64,000 nucleotides of DNA, taken from NCBI GenBank assembly GCA_035626395.1, contig DASPNR010000007.1:519150-583149 (forward strand), read 5' to 3'. Both the position numbers and the translations under genes were made by a program. The notes beneath the pieces are model-generated. The model was not told where the DNA came from. It saw only the letters and a list, made by a program, of their open reading frames with translations, and ran no database searches. Numbering within the stretch: the stretch's first letter is position 1; every line of letters starts with the position of its first letter. Of this stretch, positions 1-7,790 are shown one piece after another. Origin of the DNA: Candidatus Limnocylindrales bacterium (GTDB taxonomy: Bacteria > Desulfobacterota > Binatia > UBA1149 > CAITLU01).

Positions 1-740
1 GCGATCGTATCGGGGATGCGCCACTCCGGATTCAGGACCAGATACTCCAGGCTCTCCGACATCTGCGGCGTGGGCCAGTCCGGCTGGCCGACGACCACCG
101 GCATCCGCATCACTTCGCGCTGCCCTTCATAGACTGCCAGCTCGAATGCTGGGATGTTGACCAGCACGTAGCTGCCTGTCAGCTCGCCCGCCTTCTCTCG
201 CCATCGCTGCAGCGCCTGATCGATCGTCTTCAGCAGATCCTGCGGGCTTTCGTGGAGACGCTCCAGCGTTCTAGCGCCAACTTCGCCGTCTACCTTGAGG
301 CGCCGCGATGCCTGAAAGCTGCGAACGGCGTCGACGAGCGCGCCTTCATATCTGCACTGGCCGGCTGCCGGCGCTGCCGCCGGCGGCTGCGCTGCGGCGG
401 GTGCCGCATCGTCTGCGCCCTCGAAGCCTTCTGCGGCGAGACGCTGCCGTAGCGCGTCCAGCCGCGCGCAGTCGTACGACGAGCCCGGTGACATCGTCTC
501 GCCGCCGGAAATGCGCGGCAGAGCGCTGCCGCTGTCAGCCATCTGCTGATAACGCTTCTGCGCCTCGAGCAGCTTCCCGTACTGCTCGTTCCCGGGCGGG
601 CCCGCGCCGGCGGTCTGCGTCGCTGCCTGAGCTGCGGCATCCGCTGCGGGCGCACTGGCGGGCTGCGCCTGCGCGAGGCCTACGCAGCCGAGCACGAGCA
701 GCGCGGCCGCGGCGACCTCGACGCGGCGGGTAAGCCCCAT
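1..740 (-). CDS. L,D-transpeptidase with peptidoglycan-binding domain (partial, runs off window)
   Basis: The gene reads leftwards off the window edge, so its catalytic C-terminus is missing. The N-terminus starts with a signal peptide (MGLTRRVEVAAAALLVLGC, then AQA). Next comes an Ala/Pro-rich stretch, then a region resembling a PG_binding_1 module (VDAVRSFQASRRLKVDGEVG). Last is the start of a YkuD domain of the YcbB/LdtD type: VNIPAFELAVYEG, MPVVVGQPDWPTP and VLNPEWRIPDTIA are typical of that family. Members form 3-3 cross-links in peptidoglycan in the periplasm, using a Cys in the part not seen here. An in-frame upstream ATG at 800 is possible; the start at 740 gives a cleaner signal peptide. 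Family assignment is firm; the exact subfamily is inferred. Confidence 0.85.
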   Translation of the reverse strand, partial: MGLTRRVEVAAAALLVLGCVGLAQAQPASAPAADAAAQAATQTAGAGPPGNEQYGKLLEAQKRYQQMADSGSALPRISGGETMSPGSSYDCARLDALRQRLAAEGFEGADDAAPAAAQPPAAAPAAGQCRYEGALVDAVRSFQASRRLKVDGEVGARTLERLHESPQDLLKTIDQALQRWREKAGELTGSYVLVNIPAFELAVYEGQREVMRMPVVVGQPDWPTPQMSESLEYLVLNPEWRIPDTI

Positions 741-869
741 GGAGGCGCTGCGAGTCGTGAGTTCGGATGGGATAGCGATAGCTCGCTCGTCGGCATTCAT
801 GCCGTCAAGCGTAACCTCCGGATGTTCGGTGAGGTAGCGTGTTGCCTACCACCGCAGCCGCGCCATCGC

Positions 870-1259
870 TCACACGCCGAGCACGGCCGCTGCGATCCTG
901 ACGAGACCCCCGATGCTGACGACGAACGCGACTGTGCGCAGGTAAGGCACGCCGGCGATGTACAGAACCCCGTGGGCGATGCGTGCCCACAGGAAGATCG
1001 TTGCGCCGAGGAGCACGGGCACCTGCGGCGCCTGCGCGATCTGCGCCGCCAGCACCAGCGCCAGGAAGACCGGGAGGTTCTCGATCATGTTGCGGTGCGC
1101 CCGCAGCGCCCGCCCTCCCCACGCCGGCAGCTCGGGAACGTCATCCCGGTTGTAGAAGCCGATCTTGAGACCGCCGGCCATCATGAGAGCGATGGTGCCC
1201 GGAAAGGTGAGCAGCACGGTCCAGATCGCCAGATACACGATGATCGCCGAAAGAGTCAT
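870..1259 (-). CDS. MAPEG family membrane protein
   Basis: This is a 129-residue protein with four hydrophobic segments. Between helices 1 and 2 it carries the MAPEG signature: R and N/E residues in RALRAHRNMIENLPVF. MAPEG proteins (membrane-associated proteins in eicosanoid and glutathione metabolism) include glutathione S-transferases and peroxidases; bacterial members mostly have unknown substrates. The ATG at 1259 is chosen because a good AGGAG ribosome-binding site lies just upstream; the longer open frame contains only Gly/Arg-rich non-protein-like sequence. It follows a small hypothetical gene on the same strand. Confidence 0.85.
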   Translation of the reverse strand: MTLSAIIVYLAIWTVLLTFPGTIALMMAGGLKIGFYNRDDVPELPAWGGRALRAHRNMIENLPVFLALVLAAQIAQAPQVPVLLGATIFLWARIAHGVLYIAGVPYLRTVAFVVSIGGLVRIAAAVLGV

Positions 1260-1320
1260 GGACGCTCCTGGGACGCGATGACCGAAGGATCCCGGGACAT
1301 TCCGGGCTCTGCTGTACCCG

Positions 1321-1641
1321 CTACCGCCGCCCCCGCCGCGCGCGAACAGCCGCGAAGTCCACGACCCTGTCGCGCACATCGCCGGAGGCCTGACGCTCGA
1401 CCGGCGCCACGCCGGTCGCCGCGTCGTATCTCTGCGCGCTGCGCGCCGTCACGGGCCGCGCCAGATGACGGAGAATGACGTCGGCTTCTTCGGCGGTGAT
1501 CGGCCGTCCGAACACCGCCGTTCCCTGCTCGCCGGCAGTGTTGGCCCATTGGCTGAATTCGCGCGCCGTGGGCTTGCGGCCGAGCTCCAGGGTGCAGCGT
1601 CGTACGACGAAACCGATTGCGATCTTCGGCAGGCGCGCCAT
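1321..1641 (-). CDS. Conserved-looking small hypothetical protein
   Basis: This is a 106-residue soluble protein beginning MARLPKIAIGFVVRRCTLELGRKPTAREF. It has a compact N-terminal part of about 75 residues (ITAEEADVILRHLARPVTAR) and a basic, low-complexity end. No catalytic motif is visible and I do not recognise a named family. It lies 61 bases upstream of the MAPEG gene in the same direction, so the two could be co-transcribed. A TTG at 1671 would extend the frame by 10 residues; the ATG at 1641 is preferred although no strong ribosome-binding site is seen. Confidence 0.55.
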   Translation of the reverse strand: MARLPKIAIGFVVRRCTLELGRKPTAREFSQWANTAGEQGTAVFGRPITAEEADVILRHLARPVTARSAQRYDAATGVAPVERQASGDVRDRVVDFAAVRARRGRR

Positions 1642-1772
1642 GCGGGGAGATTGCGGTGCCGACGCGGTCAATTCAACCGGCGATGACGTGCTGTGCCGAC
1701 CCCTCGTCGTCAGTTCCGAGCCGCTGGTCGGGGTGTCGCCGCAGGCGGGGCGTTTCGGCTACAGTGGCCGGA

Positions 1773-2261
1773 ATGGGCCCGCTGCCGATCTTCATCGTCC
1801 AGCTCTGGTGGTTCGTCCTGGCGTGGTCGTTGATCGTGTATCTGGCGATCTGGCCGTGGTCGCGGCGGCTCTCGACGGACGCCCGGCTCTCGCTGTGGAT
1901 CGCGCCGCAGATGTTTCGCATGCTCGGTCTGGGTCTGCTCTCGCCGGTGATCTCGCCGGGGATGCCTCGCGACTTCGCCGTTGCGACCGCGGTGGGCGAC
2001 GGGGTGACGGCCACGCTGGCAGTCTTTGCGTTCCTCGGTCTTCATCGCGGCTGGCGCTCGGCAAGGCCTCTTACCTGGACCTGCGCGATCGTTGGGGCCG
2101 CCGATCTCCTGATCGCGTTCCCTCATGCCAATCACAGCGGCGCCATCGGTCACCTGGCGGGGCAATGGTACGTTCCCGTCTTTGCCGGGCCCATCATGGT
2201 CGTCGCGCACGCCGCATGTTTCGTCGAACTGTCTCGAAGCACCTGTTCCTCCGATGCGTGA
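1773..2261 (+). CDS. Hypothetical four-helix membrane protein
   Basis: This is a 162-residue protein that is mostly hydrophobic, with about four to five predicted membrane segments: FIVQLWWFVLAWSLIVYLAIW near the start, then helices around residues 45-60, 70-90, 95-115 and 125-150. I do not recognise the family and see no catalytic motif. It is followed 35 bases later by a DoxX-like membrane protein in the same direction, so the two may be expressed together. The ATG at 1773 is chosen because the upstream in-frame sequence is not protein-like. Confidence 0.7.
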   Translation: MGPLPIFIVQLWWFVLAWSLIVYLAIWPWSRRLSTDARLSLWIAPQMFRMLGLGLLSPVISPGMPRDFAVATAVGDGVTATLAVFAFLGLHRGWRSARPLTWTCAIVGAADLLIAFPHANHSGAIGHLAGQWYVPVFAGPIMVVAHAACFVELSRSTCSSDA

Positions 2262-2296
2262 GATGGACAGCGACGCCGGTACTGGTTGAGAGACTG

Positions 2297-2716
2297 ATGG
2301 ACTCTTTGCAAGCACGCGACCTGACGTGGTTTCATCCTCGTATTGCCGTAGCAGGGCGATGGATGTTCTCGCTCATTTTCTTTCTCTCCGGCATCACCCA
2401 CTTCACCGACATGCAAGGGTACGTGCGTTTGATGCCGGAAGCCGTTCCCTTCCGCGCGTTTTGGGTCATCGTGTCCGCCATCGTCGAGCTGGCAGGAGCG
2501 ATGATGATCGTCAGCAATCGCTTTCCCCGTCTCGGCGGCTGGCTGATCGTGCTGTTCCTGGTCCCGGTGACGATCGTGGTTCATGGGGTGGCCATGGTCA
2601 CCGCCGCCGATCCGGCCACGCAGCAGGCGCAAATTTCATTCTTCCTGAAGGGCGTGGCGATGTGCGGGGCCGCTCTTCTCATCACGCAACTCGGCGTGGC
2701 GGCGCGGCGGCAGTGA
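2297..2716 (+). CDS. DoxX-like family membrane protein
   Basis: This is a 139-residue protein with four membrane segments and the layout of the DoxX/DoxD-like family: GRWMFSLIFFLSGITHF in helix 1, AFWVIVSAIVELAGAMMIV in helix 2, GWLIVLFLVPVTIVVHG in helix 3, and a final helix after QISFFLKGVAM. DoxX-like proteins are small membrane proteins, some linked to terminal oxidases or redox stress; the role here is unknown. It is in the same direction as the preceding membrane protein and converges on the phospholipase-D gene, whose stop lies 22 bases away. Confidence 0.8.
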   Translation: MDSLQARDLTWFHPRIAVAGRWMFSLIFFLSGITHFTDMQGYVRLMPEAVPFRAFWVIVSAIVELAGAMMIVSNRFPRLGGWLIVLFLVPVTIVVHGVAMVTAADPATQQAQISFFLKGVAMCGAALLITQLGVAARRQ

Positions 2717-2738
2717 GTCGAGCACGCAGTCGCCGAGA

Positions 2739-4322
2739 CTACAGGATCGGCGAGAACCCGACGAAGGTGCGTGCCGCCTTCAGCACCGCCCAATAGGCTG
2801 CAAGCGCCGTCCACTCCTCGGGCGTGCAGTGGTCGCGCGGGCCGTAGGCGATCCGGACCTCTCCGTCATCGTCTCGCATGGCTCGACCATCGGCGTCACG
2901 CTGGATGCGGTATTCGAACACCTCCGGCTCGCCTCGCGCGATCAGGCTGCGCGCCTGCTCCTCGACGAGCGCCGCCAGCTCGCCCGACCACGTCACCGCC
3001 ATGACTTCGCTGTTGAGCCGCATGCTGACGGGATCGAGGTTGTAGGTGCCGAGCATCGTCAGCACGCCGTCGAACGTGATCCCCTTCGTGTGAAGGTTGT
3101 GCCGCCCGCCGGCGACGATCAGCCGCAGCGTCGGCACACGCGCCATGATCTCCGGCCACTGCTCCAGGAAGAACGCCTGGCTCAGTGCATTGTCGCTCGA
3201 GACCGGACTGTTGGTCACGATGGTGATGGCAACGCCGCGGGCGGATGCCTCCTCGAGAGCCTGCACGCCGTCTTCGGAGAGAACGACGTACGGCGTCTGC
3301 ACGAACACCTCGCGCTCGGCCGTCTGCACCAGGCGAAGGACGGCGTCGGTGATGGGATCGGCGGCGGCGGTCCGGCGAGTGTGGCTGTCGAGGATGCGCG
3401 TTTCGCCGCGCACCGGGCGGGGCGGCGGCGACTGCAGCGCGCCGAACAGCTGCGGGTAGGATCGAAGCTCGCGCAGCCACGGCGGCTCCGTCCCGCTCTC
3501 GACCGGCGTCGCCTCGGTCCCGTGCAGCCACTGGTCCATCGCCTCGTACGCGTGCAGCAGCTCCCGGCGAACCTCGCTGCCGCTGTCCCAGTCGCTGGCG
3601 GGCACCGCATCCTCGCTCTCGAACTGTCGCTCGAACGCGCCTGTGAGCGCCTCGGCGATGCGCGGGCTGTCGATGCGCAGATCGGCGTCGCGAAAAGCGC
3701 GATTGCCTGGCGCCGGCTGCTCGAAGTACTCGGCGGCGATGTTGCGTCCGCCGATCAGGCTCCTGCTGCGATCGATGACGAGGATCTTGTCGTGCTCGCT
3801 CGCCATGATGGCGCTCGCACGCAGCGTCAGCAGGCCCTCGGTCCAGCGGCGCCACAGCGGACGATACTTCCTCACCGTCACGCCGCGAGTGGCTGCCAGC
3901 TCTTCGAGATGATCGTTGCCGCCGATCTCCCGCAGCATCCTGGTGCCGTAGGCGTCGAGCAGGACGCGCACGGAGACGCCGGCCTGGGCGCGTTCGAGCA
4001 GATGTCCGAGGAATGCCAGCCCGAACACGTCCTCGTGAAGCAGGAAGTAGCTGACGTCGATCGCGTGCTGGGCGCTCTGCAGGAGCCTCCAGCGCTCGGT
4101 CCAGGCCTGGGTATTGTCGCCGTAGAAGCGAAGCGCCGCGACGTCGGGAGGATCGGCGAACGTCTCGAACGTCTGCCGCAAGGTGGCGGTCGCGGGCGGC
4201 GCAGCGCGCACCGGCGAACCGCCGGGCCGCTCGGCTCGCACGGGCCACAGCCCACAACCTGCAACCAGGGTGATGGCGGCGAGCATCGCAGCTGCCGCGG
4301 TCGTGCGCCGCCGCAACTTCAT
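2739..4322 (-). CDS. Phospholipase D / cardiolipin synthase-like lipoprotein
   Basis: This 527-residue protein has two complete HKD motifs, the active site of the phospholipase D superfamily. The first is H177-D-K179-x4-D184 (HDKILVID) and the second H411-T-K413-x4-D418 (HTKGITFD), each followed by the usual Gly-Asn box (GGRN; GTYN). The enzyme should transfer or hydrolyse phosphatidyl groups; cardiolipin synthesis is the commonest role of two-HKD bacterial proteins. The N-terminus has a basic stretch, a hydrophobic segment and a lipobox-like LVAGC with Cys at about residue 23, so an exported lipoprotein is likely, which is less usual for cardiolipin synthases. Start at ATG 4322; the longer open frame upstream is not protein-like. 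It is divergent from thiL across 227 bases. Confidence 0.85.
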   Translation of the reverse strand: MKLRRRTTAAAAMLAAITLVAGCGLWPVRAERPGGSPVRAAPPATATLRQTFETFADPPDVAALRFYGDNTQAWTERWRLLQSAQHAIDVSYFLLHEDVFGLAFLGHLLERAQAGVSVRVLLDAYGTRMLREIGGNDHLEELAATRGVTVRKYRPLWRRWTEGLLTLRASAIMASEHDKILVIDRSRSLIGGRNIAAEYFEQPAPGNRAFRDADLRIDSPRIAEALTGAFERQFESEDAVPASDWDSGSEVRRELLHAYEAMDQWLHGTEATPVESGTEPPWLRELRSYPQLFGALQSPPPRPVRGETRILDSHTRRTAAADPITDAVLRLVQTAEREVFVQTPYVVLSEDGVQALEEASARGVAITIVTNSPVSSDNALSQAFFLEQWPEIMARVPTLRLIVAGGRHNLHTKGITFDGVLTMLGTYNLDPVSMRLNSEVMAVTWSGELAALVEEQARSLIARGEPEVFEYRIQRDADGRAMRDDDGEVRIAYGPRDHCTPEEWTALAAYWAVLKAARTFVGFSPIL

Positions 4323-4549
4323 CCTTGGCCGCGATGCCGTCACACGCCTGCGAGCACGGCCGTGCGACCCCAGGCCGGACAGCGCGCGCTGCTCGGAGAA
4401 TGGCAGGGCCACGCACTGATGATGCCCGTTGCCGCGGCGTTCGCCCAGACTGCGGCCGGAATCCGGAGCAGCTGGGCAGCCATGGTTTCGCGCGCTGTCG
4501 CCTCGCGGGCGGGTCGTGTTTTGCCGATGACGCGGCGATAGTTGCGCCC

Positions 4550-5569
4550 ATGGCGAGCCGGCGCATGCAGCAGCCCTCGGCAAACGGCGAGCACGATTTC
4601 CTCGAGGGCATCCGCGGTCTCGTCGACGGTGGCGGTCGCGGCGGCGGCGTTCTCGTGGGTATCGGAGATGATGCGGCCGTCGTACGCACGAGTGGCCTGA
4701 CGGTGCTGACCACCGACACCGTGATGGAGGGCGTGCACTTTCGTCCCGGCTGGCTGCGGCCCGGCGAGCTGGGCGTGCGCGCCTTCCGCGCCGCCGTCTC
4801 CGACGTCGCGGCAATGGGCGCGCGGCCGCGATACGTCCTTCTCTCGCTGGAGGTCCCGGTGCTGGCGCCGGGGCGTACGCGCTTCGATCCACGATTCGCG
4901 ACCGCGCTGATCCGCGGCCTTGCCCGTGATGCCCGAGGCGCCGGCGCCGCGCTGGTCGGGGGTAACATCGCCGCCGCATCGTGCTGGGCCCTGACCGTGA
5001 CGGTCGTCGGTGAGGCGCGCACGAAGCCGGTGACGCGAGACGGCGCGCGCGCGGGTGACGTCGTCGTGGTCACCGGAGAGCTCGGCGGTGCGGCAGCAGG
5101 CGTGGCCGCGCTCAGCGGCGGCGGCGCCTCGCCCGCTCTGACGCGCGGCTATCGGAATCCACCCACTCGTGTCGAAGTCGCAGCCGAGCTGGCCGAAGCC
5201 GGGTTGCTGCACGCGATGATCGATGTCTCCGATGGTCTTCTGCAGGACCTTGGACACCTCAGCCGCCGCTCGAGCGTCCGCGTCGAGGTCGACACCGATG
5301 CGGTGCCCATTCATGCGGCCGCGCGGCGGCTGACGGCAACGCGCGAGGCTGCGCTGGCGCTCGCCGTTACCGGAGGCGAGGACTACGAGCTCGCAATGAC
5401 GGTCGCAGCCAGGCACGTTCCCGCGATCACTCGCATCGCCGCGCGTCATCGCTGCCGAGTCAGCGTGATCGGCCAGGTTCGCAGCGGTAAGCCGGCCGTG
5501 GTCGACGTCACCGGCAGGAAATGGCCGCAGGCGGGTTTCGACCACCTGCGTGCAAGGCGCCGGCGCTGA
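4550..5569 (+). CDS. thiL: Thiamine-monophosphate kinase
   Basis: ThiL phosphorylates thiamine monophosphate to thiamine diphosphate, the last step of cofactor synthesis. The 339-residue protein has the family motifs in order: IGDDAAVV, TTDTVMEGVHF (Mg/ATP-binding acidic residues), a Gly-rich ALVGGNIAAA, DVSDGLLQDLGHL and TGGEDYELA. It belongs to the PurM-like fold. The start at 4550 is chosen by length; an ATG at 4565 is an alternative. Its stop overlaps the start of the next small membrane protein (TGATG), suggesting translational coupling. No TPP riboswitch was recognised upstream. Confidence 0.93.
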   Translation: MASRRMQQPSANGEHDFLEGIRGLVDGGGRGGGVLVGIGDDAAVVRTSGLTVLTTDTVMEGVHFRPGWLRPGELGVRAFRAAVSDVAAMGARPRYVLLSLEVPVLAPGRTRFDPRFATALIRGLARDARGAGAALVGGNIAAASCWALTVTVVGEARTKPVTRDGARAGDVVVVTGELGGAAAGVAALSGGGASPALTRGYRNPPTRVEVAAELAEAGLLHAMIDVSDGLLQDLGHLSRRSSVRVEVDTDAVPIHAAARRLTATREAALALAVTGGEDYELAMTVAARHVPAITRIAARHRCRVSVIGQVRSGKPAVVDVTGRKWPQAGFDHLRARRRR

Positions 5570-5796
5570 TGGATCTCGACTGGCTACAGTGGCCGGCGAT
5601 GGTGGTGACGGTCGCCGCCGCCTGGTTCGTCGGCTCCCAGCGCAAGTTCAAGCGCAACTACGGCTTCTGGCTGTTCCTGCTCAGCAACGTGCTGTGGGCG
5701 GTGTGGGGCTGGCACGACGGCGCGTGGGCGCTGATCGTGCTGCAGATCTGTCTGGCCGCGCTGAACCTGCGCGGCGTGCGCAAGAACACGACGTGA
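5569..5796 (+). CDS. Small conserved-type membrane protein
   Basis: This 75-residue protein has three short hydrophobic segments (WPAMVVTVAAAWFVG, FWLFLLSNVLWAVWGW and ALIVLQICLAALNLRG) and a basic loop (SQRKFKRNYG) between the first two. The Trp-rich pattern resembles small PQ-loop-like or SMR-sized bacterial proteins, but I cannot assign a function. Its ATG overlaps the thiL stop codon, so it is probably translated from the thiL message. It converges on the HAD gene. Confidence 0.7.
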   Translation: MDLDWLQWPAMVVTVAAAWFVGSQRKFKRNYGFWLFLLSNVLWAVWGWHDGAWALIVLQICLAALNLRGVRKNTT

Positions 5797-5848
5797 GCGC
5801 ATTGCCGCTGGTGACGATGCGGGGCGCAGTGCGCGTGATCGGCGCCGT

Positions 5849-6562
5849 TCATGCCGGTCGCAGCGGTGACCGTCGATAGCGCTGGTACAGAGCGGCAGGA
5901 TCTCGATAGACGGCACGCGCGCCTCGCAGGCTTTCGTTCGTCCAGCCGCCGCACCGGAATGCGATGACGGCAACGCCGGCGCGCCTGGCGGCCTCGACGT
6001 CGTAGGGAGTGTCGCCGATCATCAAGGCGCGTGCGGGAGCGCTGCGTCCCTTGCGCAGCGCCGCCTGAACGATGTCCGGGTCCGGTTTGGAATGCTCTGC
6101 GTCATCGGAGGATGTGGCCTTGTAGAGGAACGGCCGCGCGCCGGCGATCTCCAGCAGCGACTCGAGCTCATCGTCGCGCGCACTGCTGGCAACCACCAGG
6201 CGCAGTCCCTGGTCGCGCATGCGGTCGAGAAGCTCGCGCACGCAAGGGAAAGGGCGGATCCTGGCCAGGTAGCGCTCGCGAAAGATCTGCACGCGCCGCT
6301 CCAGGATCGCTCTGCCTTCGTCGGACTCGGGATCGAGACCGGTCAGAAGCGGCAGCATCTTGTCGCCGCCCATGCCCACCATCCGCCGGGCCTTGAAGTA
6401 GAGGCCCGGCCGTCCGTTTTCGGAGAGTGCGTCTGCCCACGACGACGCGTGCGCAGCGTTGCTGTCGATCAACGTGCCATCCACGTCCAGGAGCACGCAC
6501 TCGATGCGCAGTGGTTGGTTCACCGACAGTCCGGAAGAGGAGTACGGGTGGCCGCACCGCAC
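5849..6562 (-). CDS. HAD-superfamily hydrolase, phosphoglycolate-phosphatase-like
   Basis: This is a HAD phosphatase with all four core motifs: LLDVDGTLIDSN (nucleophile Asp), VVASSARDDE (motif II Ser), SKPDPDIV (motif III Lys) and MIGDTPYDVEAA (acidic metal-binding motif IV). The helical cap between motifs I and II and the overall 237 residues fit the phosphoglycolate-phosphatase/beta-phosphoglucomutase subclass; the substrate cannot be told. The open frame begins at GTG 6562; a second GTG at 6523 gives VNQPLRIECVLLDVDGT, a more typical N-terminus, so the true start is uncertain. It lies downstream of the hemerythrin gene, separated by a strong hairpin. Confidence 0.85.
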   Translation of the reverse strand: MRCGHPYSSSGLSVNQPLRIECVLLDVDGTLIDSNAAHASSWADALSENGRPGLYFKARRMVGMGGDKMLPLLTGLDPESDEGRAILERRVQIFRERYLARIRPFPCVRELLDRMRDQGLRLVVASSARDDELESLLEIAGARPFLYKATSSDDAEHSKPDPDIVQAALRKGRSAPARALMIGDTPYDVEAARRAGVAVIAFRCGGWTNESLRGARAVYRDPAALYQRYRRSPLRPA

Positions 6563-6583
6563 TCGGTGCGTAGGACCGAAGCA

Positions 6584-6617
6584 AGGAGCGGCCGCCGCCG
6601 TGGCAGCGGCCGCTCCT
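6584..6617 (-). terminator. Perfect 12-bp inverted repeat, probable terminator of the hemerythrin gene
   Basis: Arms AGGAGCGGCCGC (6584-6595) and GCGGCCGCTCCT (6606-6617) pair perfectly around a 10-base loop. It lies 10 bases after the hemerythrin stop on the minus strand. On that strand the hairpin is followed by TTGCTTCGGTCC, a weak U-rich tract, so intrinsic termination is plausible but not ideal. Confidence 0.6.
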
Positions 6618-6627
6618 CACAGGCGCG

Positions 6628-7479
6628 CTAGCGGTGGCCGCGTCCAGATTTGCTGCTGGACCGGCTGCGCGACGTCTTGGATTTGTTCTTGGCGGCCGAC
6701 GATCCGGACTTGGCGTTCTTGCCGCGCGACGAAGACTTGGGAGAGGCGCCTTTTGCCGCCACCGATGCCGAGCGAGGCGAGGTGGAGCGACCGGACCTGG
6801 CGGATTTGCCGGAGGTCGCCGACTTGCGCGAGCGACCGCCGGTACCGCCCTTCGACCCGGACTTGCCGGTGGAGCCGGATTCGCCGGAGCCGGTAGCCGC
6901 CACCGAGCGTGAACGCGAGCGCCCGCCGCCGCCCATCATCTTGTCCATTCCCGACTTGGCCGACAGCGCCGAGAGCAGCTCCTTGGGGCTCGGGATCCAG
7001 CCCTCGCCCTCGCTCTGAAGCTCACCCTTGCGCGCCTGGATCTGCGCGCCCAGCTCCTTGAGCTGCGCGGCGTCCATGGCTTTGCGGGCCTTGGGGAACA
7101 TCGACTTCTCTTCCTCGCTGGCGTGGTGCTCGATCAGCTCCTTGAGCACCTTGCCCTTGGCCGAGAACTCCTCGGACTGCGCGTCCACGCCCTTGATTTC
7201 GGTCAGCACCACGTCGGCGACGTGATGCTCCTCGATCGCCTCCTGGTAGAGCTTGGCGTCCTGCTTCTTGGTGACGGCGTCGCGATAGGCAGGGTAGAAG
7301 ATCTCCTCCTCGATGGTCGTGTGCATCTGGATTTCCTGCTCGAGCTGCGCGAGCAGCTTCTGGCGCTGGTCGCCGGAGCGCTCGGTGGTCTTCTCGAGCT
7401 TGGCCAGAAGGCCCTTCACCTTCTTGTGATCCTCCTTGAGCAAAGCGATGGCGTCCTTTCTGTTTCCTCGATTGGGCAT
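6628..7479 (-). CDS. Hemerythrin domain protein with Lys/Arg/Ser-rich histone-like C-terminal tail
   Basis: This 283-residue protein has two parts. Residues 8-150 are a hemerythrin-like four-helix bundle with the expected diiron ligands: H18, H53-x3-E57, H85 or H86, and H118/H119 with E122-E124 after them. Such domains bind two irons and sense or store oxygen, NO or iron. Residues 183-283 are a highly basic, Ser/Gly/Lys/Arg-rich low-complexity tail (e.g. KSATSGKSARSGRSTSPRSA), like histone H1 C-termini and bacterial Hc1-type proteins, which suggests DNA or RNA binding. ATG 7479 has a strong AGGAG site 8 bases upstream. The frame stays open further upstream, but that part is not protein-like. 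The role of the fusion is unknown. Confidence 0.88.
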   Translation of the reverse strand: MPNRGNRKDAIALLKEDHKKVKGLLAKLEKTTERSGDQRQKLLAQLEQEIQMHTTIEEEIFYPAYRDAVTKKQDAKLYQEAIEEHHVADVVLTEIKGVDAQSEEFSAKGKVLKELIEHHASEEEKSMFPKARKAMDAAQLKELGAQIQARKGELQSEGEGWIPSPKELLSALSAKSGMDKMMGGGGRSRSRSVAATGSGESGSTGKSGSKGGTGGRSRKSATSGKSARSGRSTSPRSASVAAKGASPKSSSRGKNAKSGSSAAKNKSKTSRSRSSSKSGRGHR

Positions 7480-7790
7480 GAGACCTCTCCTGTTCGAGTT
7501 GGTTGTTGGCTCGCGTCGCCTGCGCAACGTGAAGACGTGTCTGTGCGCCAGCATGGACACGAAAAGCGCATGTCGTACAGACGAAAGGCCGAGGCAGATG
7601 CATTCCCTGCGCCGCATTTGCACTCGTGGGGGCCACGTGAGTCCTCGATGCGGGGACAATCCGGTCATGTCGTGGCCGAATCGCGCTCGCGGGCGTTCTT
7701 GTTCCGTGACGGCTTCCGAGCGAGCGTGGTGGAGAAGACACGCCTCCAGCATCACCACCTGAGCAAAGACACGCCCCGAGGACACGTCCG
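7480..7790. other. Divergent intergenic region, no gene seen
   Basis: These 311 bases separate the leftward hemerythrin gene from the rightward LLM oxidoreductase gene and must hold both promoters. Frames are open in several directions, but their translations are rich in Arg/Cys/His and look non-coding. I saw no convincing -35/-10 pair, RNA gene or repeat. Confidence 0.5.

Noticed and set aside
4323..4549. Possible TPP riboswitch upstream of thiL
   Set aside because: No THI-box-like sequence was seen, and thiL alone is often not riboswitch-controlled.
2896..5073. 725-codon minus-strand frame and other long frames across the PLD and thiL genes
   Set aside because: They overlap genes with clear catalytic motifs and show Arg/Ala/Ser-biased low-complexity translation typical of high-GC shadow frames.
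7501..7790. In-frame upstream extension of the hemerythrin protein to 7800
   Set aside because: The extension has Arg/Cys/His-rich non-conserved sequence, while ATG 7479 has a strong ribosome-binding site.
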